Source: Atopobium sp. oral taxon 416
GTDB lineage: Bacteria > Actinomycetota > Coriobacteriia > Coriobacteriales > Atopobiaceae
Assembly: GCF_018128285.1 (NCBI RefSeq)
Contig: NZ_CP072380.1
Span: 806,001 to 870,000, forward strand
DNA: 64,000 bases
Direction of reading: 5' to 3'
Shown: one piece after another, positions 27,830 to 35,960 of the stretch
Layout of the letters: each line of letters begins with the position of its first letter
Position numbering within the stretch: the first letter of the stretch is position 1
Program-made: the position numbers and the translations under genes
The notes under the pieces: model-generated
Databases searched by the model: none
Seen by the model: the letters and a program-made list of their open reading frames with translations, nothing else
Told to the model about the DNA's origin: nothing

Positions 27830-28890
27830 ATACAATTCCACATGCCAAATGGAGAATGTGCCCTGGAGCTCACCCGGCTCTGTGTTTGGCGACGGTTTTG
27901 CCGGGTGCCCTCCAGGGCGAAGCGGGATCGTCAGGATCATGGTATGGGAGAATCCCTCCTGTACCCGCATCGCAGAGGCCGAAGAGCAGAAGATCCGCCA
28001 GCTGGAGGAGGCCATAGCCGGTCGCCGCTGCCGTAAGCAGACGGGCTTTGACACCTTCGCCGAGGCCGCATTCCTGCTGCCCGCCATGCGAGTCCGCGCG
28101 CACGAAGCGCGACGGCCTCGCGCCGAGTGGCGCACAGAGATTGAGAGTGCCCCGCATGCGGGAGCAAGTATAGCTCGCTTACAGGGACCGTCTTCGAGCA
28201 TGCCCGCTGCAGGCTGGGTATCGCCCATCCGGCTCATGCGCTACAGCATGCCCCTGGACTGCATCGCTAAATCCCTCCAGATATCTCACCAGAGCGTCTG
28301 GGAGTGGGGGTACCGGGTGTTTACCACCGTGGGACGGCTATCAGGACAGGATCGTCCTTAAGAAGCGCGTCTGGATCGGTAAGACCTACATAGTGGATAC
28401 GGACCTTCCGCACGGATACGGGCAGGCGAGGAAGCGGGGGCTCTCCTCGCAGCAGCTCTGCATAGCGGTTGGGATAGACATCTTCAAGAACCCATACGCC
28501 GTGGTCTGCGGACACGGCAAGCCGTCCACGAGAAGGATCAGGGACGCATTCGGCGGCCACATAGCCAAAGGCGCGCTCGTCGTGCACGAGCGGGAGTGCG
28601 CCCACAGCGGGGTCATACGCGATGCCGGAGCAGTCTCCAAATCATACCCGAGACCCGGAATACCTTGAGAGCATGGAGCTCGCTAACAACCTCTGCTCCT
28701 GGCTTAAGAGATACCTCTGGCGCTTCACGGGCATGTCCCATGTCCGACATGCAAAAGCTACCTCAACTGGTACGTCTACCTGTTCGGTGTCAACCAGGCA
28801 AGGGACAGGTGACCCGAGACTGCAAGGGTGGTCCGCCATATGATGATGTCCGATGCGAGTTTCTACAGCTCGACGTAGGTCTGGTGGCCT
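27830..28890 (+). mobile_element. IS1595-family (ISXO2-like) transposase remnant
   Basis: Plus-strand fragments read FDTFAEAAFLLPAMR, IRLMRYSMPLDCIAKSL, ISHQSVWEWGYRVFTT, then after a frameshift QDRIVLKKRVWIGKTYIVDT, ARKRGLSSQQLCIAVGID, PYAVVCGHGKPS, and ENNLCSWLKRYLWRFTGM-like sequence (NNLCSWLKRYLWRFTGM at about 28684). The DDE-type residue of DETY is changed (GKTY), and several frameshifts exist. No ends were recognised. Confidence 0.65.
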
Positions 28891-29051
28891 TCATTTACTT
28901 GATTGTTAGATCTTGATACATCTGATACTCCAATCTTCGAGTCAGATGTACGGATTTTTTTATCGGCACCTCCGGGGACGCAAAGCCCATCTGCGAAAAC
29001 GCCACGCGAAGTACAGGGAAGCGCCTCGAGCTGAGGCTTTGCGCACAGGGC

Positions 29052-29846
29052 TCAGCTCTCGAGATGCTCCCTTACGGCTCGCCTCGTCTCGGGCATGATG
29101 CCGCAGGAGTCGAGATAGGTATCGGCCGAGCCATAGCCTGCTATCAGGAGATCCCAGGTCTCCGATATGGCCTTGATACGGCTCTTGAGCTCCGAACGCA
29201 CATGCATCTTCTCGGGCGGCTTCCCGGACATGACAGCCTTGTCGACCTCGCGTACGTCGCCGAAGGAATAGGAATAGTCGCAGATGATGTGCGCCCGGTC
29301 GACGCCGCAGAGTCCGAGCAGGAGCATCGACGTCACGCCGGTCCTGTCCATGCCGGCTGCGCAGTGGAAGAGGATGCAGTCATCCGCTTCAGCTTCGGCG
29401 AAGAACTCGAAAATCTCCTTCATGGCAGGCTTGTTCGCAAGTATCGTGCAGTAGCTCTCGGCAAGGTATCCTGTCGTCCCGGTGCGAGGCATGAGGTAAG
29501 GGTCGCTCATGTTGTAGTCGAAGAGCGGCACGTTTATCCAGGCGATATTGGGGTCCTGTGCGAGCAGCCCGTCGCCGTGTGCAAGCTCGGCCGTGCCTCG
29601 AAGGTCCACGACACGGCACACGCCGTAGTCCTTGAGGAAAGCGCAATCGGCCTCTGTCGCAGCGTCAAGGGCACCGGAGCGCAGGAACCGGTGCGGAAGC
29701 GTGGGGCCAGCCTCTCCCGGATATCCAGCAAGCTCGCGGAGATTGAAGATCGAGGTTGCGCCCTCGAGGCCATACGGATCTTTGCTCTTCGGCTCCATCT
29801 CTAAGTCCCTTCCGAGCTTCTTGAAGAAACCGAACATGGCCCTCAT
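29052..29846 (-). CDS. Tyrosine/lipid phosphatase (Y_phosphatase3 family)
   Basis: A 264-residue phosphatase with the P-loop HCAAGMDRTGVT (C-x5-R-T) near residue 180. The N-terminal part has NLRELAGYPG and RFLRSGALDAATEADC, usual for the PtpB/Y_phosphatase3 family that dephosphorylates phosphotyrosine or phosphoinositides. The start MRAMFGFFKK at 29846 is chosen because longer readings run through the tRNA gene at 29901. It is intact. The role in the cell is not shown by the context. Confidence 0.88.
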   Translation of the reverse strand: MRAMFGFFKKLGRDLEMEPKSKDPYGLEGATSIFNLRELAGYPGEAGPTLPHRFLRSGALDAATEADCAFLKDYGVCRVVDLRGTAELAHGDGLLAQDPNIAWINVPLFDYNMSDPYLMPRTGTTGYLAESYCTILANKPAMKEIFEFFAEAEADDCILFHCAAGMDRTGVTSMLLLGLCGVDRAHIICDYSYSFGDVREVDKAVMSGKPPEKMHVRSELKSRIKAISETWDLLIAGYGSADTYLDSCGIMPETRRAVREHLES

Positions 29847-29900
29847 GTCCTTCCTACGAAAAGAGATCAGCAGCGCGTGTCGCCGGCCTCGAGCGTCTAG

Positions 29901-29972
29901 TGGGCCCAGCAGGACTCGAACCTGCACCCAGGGATTATGAGCCCCCTGCGCTAACCGTTGCGCCATGAGTCC
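29901..29972 (-). tRNA. tRNA-Met or tRNA-Ile2 (anticodon CAT)
   Basis: The minus strand folds as a cloverleaf: D-stem GCGC/GCGC, anticodon loop CTCATAA, T-arm GCAGG TTCGAGT CCTGC. The acceptor GGACTCA/TGGGCCC has an A-C mismatch at 3:70 and G-U at 5:68. The 3' end is followed by CTA instead of CCA. CAT with a modified C34 would be isoleucine; the two cannot be told apart here. Confidence 0.8.
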
Positions 29973-30020
29973 TTACATAGAGAAAAAGGCGACGGCCTGA
30001 GCCGCCGCCCTCATATTTCC

Positions 30021-30095
30021 TGGTGGGCAATGCTGGATTCGAATCAGCGGCCTCTTCCGTGTGAAGGAAGTGCTCTACCCTTGAGCCAATCACTC
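30021..30095 (-). tRNA. tRNA-Val (anticodon CAC), weakened stems
   Basis: Anticodon arm CTTCC TTCACAC GGAAG is perfect; D-stem GCTC/GAGC. The acceptor GAGTGAT/ATTGCCC has an A-C mismatch at 2:71 and two G-U pairs, and the T-stem GCTGA/CCAGC has one A-C mismatch. CCA is encoded. It may be a decaying gene. Confidence 0.75.
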
Positions 30096-30200
30096 GTGCG
30101 GGAGTATGTTAGCAGATTCCGCTTCTCCCGTCTATCAGAAGAAGCCTGTCTGCGCCCCCAAAGCAAGCAGGCCACCTAGTGGCCTGCGGAGTAATCATAG

Positions 30201-30273
30201 TGGAGAATAGGGGATTCGAACTCCTGACCACATGACTACCAGTCATGTGGTCTCCCAACTGAGCTAATTCCCC
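30201..30273 (-). tRNA. tRNA-Thr (anticodon GGT), weakened stems
   Basis: Acceptor GGGGAAT/ATTCTCC and anticodon arm CATGA CTGGTAG TCATG pair well. The D-stem GCTC/GACC has a C-C mismatch and the T-stem AGGAG/CCCCT has an A-C mismatch. The 3' end is followed by CTA. Confidence 0.75.
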
Positions 30274-30352
30274 ATGCGGTGCGGAAATTACTATAACAGA
30301 AGCAAGATTTCGGTCACGTATGAATTTGGCAAGTTCCGGCCTTCACGCTAGT

Positions 30353-31525
30353 TAAGTCCAAATCTGTGTGTAAATTAGCTCATAAGCAACCGCTACCTGC
30401 AAGCCATCACGAATTAAGCCTCATCTGCCGCTGCGCGCGGGCTATCTTTGCGAGCGCCTCCTTTTTCCTCTCATAGCTCTTCGACCGCCGGCAGGCAAGT
30501 ACTGCTTGCTCTTTGCTGCCCATCTGTCGTTCTCCTCGATAAGGTAGGTCCCCACGAGCCTGATGAGTAAGTCCTCGCTCGGGAATATAGCGATGAGCTT
30601 CTGGGAGCGCTTCACCTCGGCGTTGAGCCTTCGAGGTCCTGGTGCACCTGCACCTGCGGGAGGGCCATGACTTCCAATTGTGTCCTTAAACCCGGCGACC
30701 AGACACTCCAGTGCCTTGGGACACCCCCTCAGTGAGCTTGCAGCACAGGAGGGAGGCGCGCAGCCGCTTTAAGGCGGCAGCAGAGACGTTGTGCGAGAAG
30801 TGCGCCTGAAAGCGCTGCCAGGCTACGTTAGGGTAGACCTGCTGCAGCGCACCTGCGAGCCTCCTCGTGGGCATCTAAGGCAAACATGCTCATGCCCGGC
30901 TGCCTACAGGCACGCAGCGAGGAGAGGAATCTCTTCCAGGTCTCGTGTGACGCTCACTTCTTGAGCCTAAACCCTATGAGCTCCTTCATCGCGTCCCTGC
31001 TAAGTCCCATCGGGTAGATCTTGTAGTTGACCCTGACCTTCAGGTAGGTCGTTCCCACCATGAAAACCAGGTAGTCGTCCTCAATGCGGTACGTACGAAG
31101 CTCCTCTACGGCAGCGTCGTACTGTGCGAGTGCCTCGAACACTACCGACTTCGACAACTCCTCTGTTACAGATCGTCTCCATGAGCGTGCTCATCTTCGC
31201 CCTCGATGTACCGGCGACGACCATCTCGGCCATAATGGCCACACCGGCAGGCTCGCTTGCGCTTGTAGGTCTAGAAGGGCACATTGCTATGCCTTAGGAC
31301 AAAGAGATCTATCGTGGTGAAGCGCAGCGTGAGGAAGCGCCTCCTCTATCGCTGCGGCTGTCGCTGCGCTCGCAAGTACCCCGCACCCAGCTGACCCTCC
31401 GACTTTGCGTACAGTTGGGCGTTGAGCGACCTTTAGAGCATGAGCTTGAGTGCCTCTTTGCTGGAGTCTTCGAGCAGATGCATTATCTCGTCCTGGTTAA
31501 GAGTAAGTTTGATCTGAGCCATGGT
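30353..31525 (-). mobile_element. IS256-family (Mutator) element remnant, copy 1
   Basis: The left end AAGTCCAAATCTGTGTGTAA near 30354 matches the ends at 44885 and, inverted, 47131. The minus strand starts MAQIKLTLNQDEIMHLLEDS at about 31522, continues YLVFMVGTTYLKVRVNYKIY and ends near VYPNVAWQRFQAHFSHNVSA. Multiple frameshifts and stops break it. The right-hand terminal repeat was not found. Confidence 0.7.
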
Positions 31526-31659
31526 TGAACCTTCAAGTCTCTTTGACTTTTGGCAATTGCAAATGATACTTGAAGCTCGAACCTCTGGTTTGTTTCTCTG
31601 TATATACCACTTTGCGGAGGTGACCACGCGGCAGCATACTCCAAAGAGGTCAACTATGC

Positions 31660-31909
31660 TAGGTGCTGCTGGCCCATGAGATTGTTGTAGCAGTAGATGT
31701 AGTCATCAACTCTTGCTATGAGCCCATCTATAGTGAGGCTCGATGTCGGTCCCATCTGTTCTTTATGTGTCTCCAGAAGCTCTCGATGCAGGTGTTGTCC
31801 CAACGCCGTGCCCTTCTTGACATGGATCAGTTGATCTTAAGTTTCCTTGAGGTTGTCCCGATAGGCGCATGCTGTGTAGGGGGTGCCTTAATCTGAGCAG
31901 ACCCATATG
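31660..31909 (-). mobile_element. IS3-family orfB fragment
   Basis: The minus strand reads WDNTCIESFWRHIKN-type sequence in pieces (GQHLHRELLETHKEQMG in one frame, IDGLIARVDDYIYCYNN in another), which is the C-terminal DDE region of an IS3 integrase. It ends abruptly at 31910 against a Crp/Fnr gene. Confidence 0.6.
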
Positions 31910-32080
31910 TCATCCGGCAAGTGCGATGTCTAGAGATTTCGTAAATGCACCGGCTCTCAGGATGAGCTCATCTTTCTGGAAGCACTCCTCATGCATCAGG
32001 AGCTCCTGTACTATCTCTTTCAGCCCCTGGGCATCGATGTCCTTGAAGAGTGGGATATCCGTGAGGGCGGCCAGATCCAT
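31910..32080 (-). pseudogene. Crp/Fnr-family regulator, N-terminal fragment (HcpR-like by position)
   Basis: From ATG 32080, with AAGGGGG upstream, the frame reads MDLAALTDIPLFKDIDAQGL, then KEIVQELLMHEECFQKDELI, LRAGAFTKSLDIALAG and stops at 31910. This is the first 56 residues of a cyclic-nucleotide-binding-type sensor domain. The rest of the sensor and the helix-turn-helix have been replaced by IS3 sequence. It is divergent from hcp; Crp/Fnr regulators called HcpR control hcp in many anaerobes, so I infer that role. Confidence 0.7.
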
Positions 32081-32242
32081 TGCACCCCCTTACCGGAAAA
32101 GCTCAGAATGTGGTCTTGGCAACATACAGTAGCAGGGGAGAGACCAACAATGAAGAGGAAATGATGTCAGATAGGAAACCTATTCGGTGGATGGAGAGGC
32201 CTATAGGCCCCGATGCCTGCAGGAACAGAAAGGACCAATAGC

Positions 32243-33876
32243 ATGGATACGCCGATGTTCTGCTTCCAGTGCCAGGAGACTGCCGGTTGCAAGGGTTACA
32301 CGCCTTCCAGCGTCTGTGGCAAGACCCCCGATGTGGCAGCAATGCAGGACCTGCTCATCTACGTGACGAAGGGCATCTCACAGGTGACATCGGCATTCCG
32401 TGCCAAGGGCAAGAAGATCACGAAGGACACGAACCACCTCGTGACGACGAATCTCTTCGCAACGATCACGAACGCGAACTTCGACAAGGAAGCCATCATC
32501 AAGCGTATCGAGGACACGCTCGCTGCCAAGAAGCAGCTTTTCGCAGAGTTTTTTCCCACCGACGGACTGTCTGAGACAGCGCTCTGGGAGGGTCCGCACG
32601 ACAGCTTCGAGGAGAAGGCACGCATGGTCAGCGTCTTTGCCACGGAGAACGAGGACATCAGGTCTCTTCGCGAGCTTATCACCTACGGTTTCAAGGGCCT
32701 CGCTGCCTACTCGAAGCACGCGAACGTGCTTAGTCACGATGCAGACGAGATTGATGTCCTCATCCAGCAGGCGCTGGCCAAGGTCACGAACGACAGTCTT
32801 ACAGTTGACGGCCTCGTGCTGCTGACGCTTGAGACCGGCCCCTTCGACGTCAAGGGCACGGCAATGCTCGATGTCGCCAGCACCAGGAGTTATATCAACC
32901 TGGAGGCGACCAAAGTCGAGATCGGCGTCCGCAAGAATCCCACCATCCTGATCTCCGGCCACGATCTCAAGATCCTTGAGATGTTGCTCGAGCAGACGGC
33001 TGGCATCGGCGTGGACGTTTACACGCACTCCGAGATGCTCCCTGTTCACTATTATCCTACCTTCAAGGAGTACTCGCACTTCACCGGCAACTACGGCAAT
33101 GCCTGGTGGCAGCAGAAGACCGAGTTCGAGAAGTTTAACGGCCTTATCCTTATGACGACGAACTGCATTGTGCCGCTGAAGGACAGTTATAAGGGCCGCA
33201 TGTGGACGACGGCTGCAGCAGGCTATCCTGGCTGCGGTCACATCGAGGCAGACGAGAGCGGCTACAAGGACTTCGCACCGATCATCGAGCAGGCAAAGAC
33301 GCTGCCTTCTCCGACCGAGATCGAGACAGGTAAGATTGTCGGCGGCTTTGTGCATGAGCAGGTCTTCGCGCTTGCTGACAAGGTCGTTGCCGCCGTCAAG
33401 TCCGGCGCCATCCGCGAGTTCGTCGTTATGGCAGGCTGCGATGGCCGCCAGAAGATGAGAGACTACTACACGGAGTTCGCCGAGAAGCTGCCGAAGGACG
33501 TCGTGATCCTCACTGCTGGCTGCGCGAAGTACCGCTACAACAAGCTCAACCTCGGCGACATCGATGGCATTCCCTGCGTGCTCGACGCTGGCCAGTGCAA
33601 CGACTCCTACTCGCTTGCTCTGATCACACTTAAGCTCAAGGAGATCTTCGGCCTCGACGATATCGACGGCCTGCCGCTTGCTTTTAACATCGCCTGGTAT
33701 GAGCAGAAGGCCGTCATCGTCCTGCTTGCCTGTTTTCCCTCAGCGTCAAGAATATCCACCTCGGTCCTACGCTTCCGGCATTCCTCTCGTCGAACGTCAC
33801 GAAGGTTCTCGTGGACAACTTCGGTATCGCCGGCATCACGACGGTCGATGAGGGCCTTAAGCTCCTCATTGGCTAG
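32243..33876 (+). pseudogene. hcp: Hydroxylamine reductase / hybrid-cluster protein, late frameshift
   Basis: Hcp is a cytoplasmic Fe-S-O cluster enzyme for NO and hydroxylamine detoxification. Start [16 protein letters not shown] at 32243; a longer ORF start upstream is unnatural. The N-terminal cluster Cys are spaced C-x2-C-x5-C-x8-C, unusual because most class I proteins have C-x2-C-x8-C-x5-C; a Tyr in [11 protein letters not shown] may replace a Cys. Hybrid-cluster motifs [11 protein letters not shown] and [11 protein letters not shown] are intact. Near 33730 one C is missing (LLA then [16 protein letters not shown]), so the last ~45 residues are in another frame ending at 33876. Confidence 0.85.
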
Positions 33877-33900
33877 GATCTAGAAAGCAGACAGCTTGCA

Positions 33901-33935
33901 AGGGAGCTTCCGGCATCTGTCGGGAGCTCCCTTTT
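33901..33935 (+). terminator. Terminator after hcp
   Basis: AGGGAGCTTCCG (33901-33912) and CGGGAGCTCCCT (33921-33932) form a 12-bp stem with one G-U pair, followed by TTTT. Confidence 0.75.
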
Positions 33936-33949
33936 CGGGAGGGTACGAT

Positions 33950-34528
33950 ATGGATTTCGCAGATATCTTCGAAGCCATCAGGCAGGATGAGCAGAATGCG
34001 TCCTATACGGAGCGCGGTATTGACCCGCTCTACACGGCCTCTACCACCTCCCGCATCGTAATCATCGGACAGGCGCCCGGACGCATTGCAGAGGCGACGC
34101 ATATTCCCTGGAACGACAGGAGCGGAGAGCGCCTGAGAAGCTGGCTCGGGATGGCGGCAGAGACCTTCTACGATCCTGCGAAGGTCGCAATCCTTCCTAT
34201 GGACTTCTATTTCCCCGGCAAGGGAAAGTCAGGCGACCTGCCGCCGAGGCCCGGCTTTGCCGAGAAGTGGCATCCACTCCTGCTCTCCCAGATGCCGCAG
34301 GTCAGGCTCCTCGTGCTTGTCGGGACCTACGCCGTGCACCACTATCTGGAGCTACCGGCAAAGGTGAAGCTCACGGATATCGTGCGCGGCTATGAGGGAT
34401 ACCTGCCCAAGAGCTTCCCGCTCGTCCATCCCTCTCCTAGAAACCAGATCTGGATGAAGAGGAACCCCTGGTTCGAGACAGATGTCGTGCCTGCGCTTCA
34501 GAGCGAAGTGGCGCGTGCGCTCTCCTGA
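33950..34528 (+). CDS. Uracil-DNA glycosylase family protein
   Basis: A 192-residue protein of the UDG superfamily with motif 1 VIIGQAPGRIAEATHIPWND and motif 2 LVHPSPRNQIW. It resembles the short UDG-like proteins of family 4/5 type but lacks the four Cys iron-sulfur ligands of classical family 4 enzymes. Such proteins excise uracil or are of unknown activity (YqiK/DUF-like). ATG 33950 has GGGAGGG upstream. It follows hcp after a terminator, so it is probably a separate transcript. Confidence 0.75.
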   Translation: MDFADIFEAIRQDEQNASYTERGIDPLYTASTTSRIVIIGQAPGRIAEATHIPWNDRSGERLRSWLGMAAETFYDPAKVAILPMDFYFPGKGKSGDLPPRPGFAEKWHPLLLSQMPQVRLLVLVGTYAVHHYLELPAKVKLTDIVRGYEGYLPKSFPLVHPSPRNQIWMKRNPWFETDVVPALQSEVARALS

Positions 34529-34625
34529 CATAGCAAACGCTCATTGCAGAGACTGCACAATAGGCATTTCACATCATGATCCTTCCGCCGTACCCTTGTA
34601 TCAGCAAGAAGGAAGGGGAGCGGCA

Positions 34626-34859
34626 ATGGAAGCGTACACGTCGATCAGGCTCGAGGATGCAGGGCTCGATGCCTCTGGGGCAGCAGCCTTCGCAGAGCTT
34701 GATAGCATGGTGGCACGCATCGCTTTTCTGAGCCGCTGCCGGAAAGAGCGGCTCTGCGCGCTTCACGCGGAGCAGGAAAGGCTCAAACATCTGGATTATC
34801 TGATCTTCATGCTCAGAAAGCAGGGGATAGAAGAGGTGCAAGGCTTCCTGGATATCTAG
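34626..34859 (+). CDS. Small conserved-looking protein of unknown function
   Basis: A 77-residue product from ATG 34626, with AAGGGGAG upstream. It is mostly helical with a Leu/Glu/Arg-rich second half (KERLCALHAEQERLKHLDYL) that could form a coiled coil. Its stop TAG belongs to the CTAG target of the MITE that follows, so the native C-terminus may have been different. I do not recognise the family. Confidence 0.5.
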   Translation: MEAYTSIRLEDAGLDASGAAAFAELDSMVARIAFLSRCRKERLCALHAEQERLKHLDYLIFMLRKQGIEEVQGFLDI

Positions 34860-34951
34860 GGAAACGATGATTAATGCCTATGCTGGCCGCGAAAGGCCAC
34901 GTGGCTAGTCCTTTCTGGCACATCATTGGGAATTAATCATCGTTTCCCTAG
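34856..34951. mobile_element. MITE derived from the IS5-family element
   Basis: Perfect 16-bp terminal inverted repeats GGAAACGATGATTAAT at 34860-34875 and 34932-34947, flanked by CTAG on each side (34856-34859 and 34948-34951). Only 56 bases lie between them and contain no gene but a smaller stem (GGCC...GGCCACGTGGC). The ends equal those of the IS5 copies in this window, so its transposase could act on it in trans. Confidence 0.88.
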
Positions 34952-34977
34952 GAAGGCGAGAGGGGAAAGGGATTGCG

Positions 34978-35712
34978 ATGAAGCAGACAGCAGGACGCGA
35001 CCAGCTCGGGAACTTCGCTCCGGAGTTCGCCCATCTGAATGACGATATCCTCTTCGGGGAGGTGTGGGATCAAAAGGCGCTGTCCACGAAGACGAAGTGC
35101 ATGCTCACGGTCACGACCCTCATGGCACAGGGCGTCACGGGCTCCTCGCTGCTCTACCATCTCCAGAATGTAAAGAAGCACGGCGTGACCCGCGCCGAGA
35201 TCGCTGCCCTCATCACCCACGTCACGATGTATGCCGGTTGGCCGAAGGGCTGGGCTGTGTTCAACCTTGCCAAGCAGGTCTGGACCGAGGACGAGGAAGG
35301 CGCTGTGACCTCTCCTGAGGGCCTCCCCGAGGATTTCCCGATGGGAGATCCGAGCACGGCCTATGCGAAGTACTTCATCGGCAACAGCTATCTTGCGCCT
35401 CTCGGAGATGTTCAGCTCGGTGCCTGCAACATGACGTTCGAGCCAGGCTGCCGCAGCAACTGGCACGTGCACCACAAGGGCGGCCAGGTCCTCATCTGCA
35501 TCGCAGGCGAGGGCTGGTACCAGGAGTGGGGCAAGCCTGCCCAGAAGCTCGTGCCCGGCGATGTCGTGAGCATCGAGCCTGAGGTCAAGCACTGGCATGG
35601 GGCCCAGAAGGACTCCTGGTTCCAGCATATTGTCCTTGCCGTGCCGGCAGAGGGCGCTACGAACGAGTGGCTCGAGCCGGTCGAGGACAAGGACTATCTG
35701 GCACTTGCCTGA
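34978..35712 (+). CDS. Carboxymuconolactone decarboxylase-cupin fusion protein
   Basis: A 244-residue two-domain protein. The N-terminal half is a CMD/AhpD-like domain (TKCMLTVTTLMAQG, EIAALITHVTMYAGWPKGW), but the redox C-x2-C of AhpD is absent. The C-terminal half is a cupin: GCRSNWHVHHKGGQVLICI with metal-binding His residues, and the second motif PGDVVSIEPEVKHWHGA. Fusions like this occur in many gut anaerobes and may act in aromatic or lactone metabolism. The MITE sits 26 bases upstream, so its promoter may lie in or before the MITE. AAAGGGA is the ribosome site. Confidence 0.85.
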   Translation: MKQTAGRDQLGNFAPEFAHLNDDILFGEVWDQKALSTKTKCMLTVTTLMAQGVTGSSLLYHLQNVKKHGVTRAEIAALITHVTMYAGWPKGWAVFNLAKQVWTEDEEGAVTSPEGLPEDFPMGDPSTAYAKYFIGNSYLAPLGDVQLGACNMTFEPGCRSNWHVHHKGGQVLICIAGEGWYQEWGKPAQKLVPGDVVSIEPEVKHWHGAQKDSWFQHIVLAVPAEGATNEWLEPVEDKDYLALA

Positions 35713-35899
35713 GCTGCAGCATGACGGAGACCTGGAAGCAGTGCAGCTTCCAGGCCCCTTGCCTTCTGGGAGAATTTCTCGCCGAGAATTTGTTGCGCAA
35801 CTTATTAATCTTCGAGTGGTCTATGCTTTCAAGGGCGGACAGAGGAAGGGCTGTCCGTTCAGCCGGCAGAAGTCGGGAATCGATATCCGCCAGGAGACG

Positions 35900-35940
35900 A
35901 GAACGGGGAGAGAGCGCAGAAGCTCTTTCCCCGTTCTTTG
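35900..35940. terminator. Strong hairpin terminator between convergent genes
   Basis: Positions 35900-35915 pair with 35922-35937 (16 bp, one G-U), loop GCAGAA. On the plus strand it is followed by TTGTAT. It ends the cupin gene and faces the kinase gene. Confidence 0.65.
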
Positions 35941-35960
35941 TATCTCCGTTTCTGCAGCAC

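Noticed and set aside
29847-29966. N-terminal extension of the tyrosine phosphatase
   Set aside because: The extended frame runs through the tRNA-Met/Ile2 gene and lacks a ribosome-binding site.
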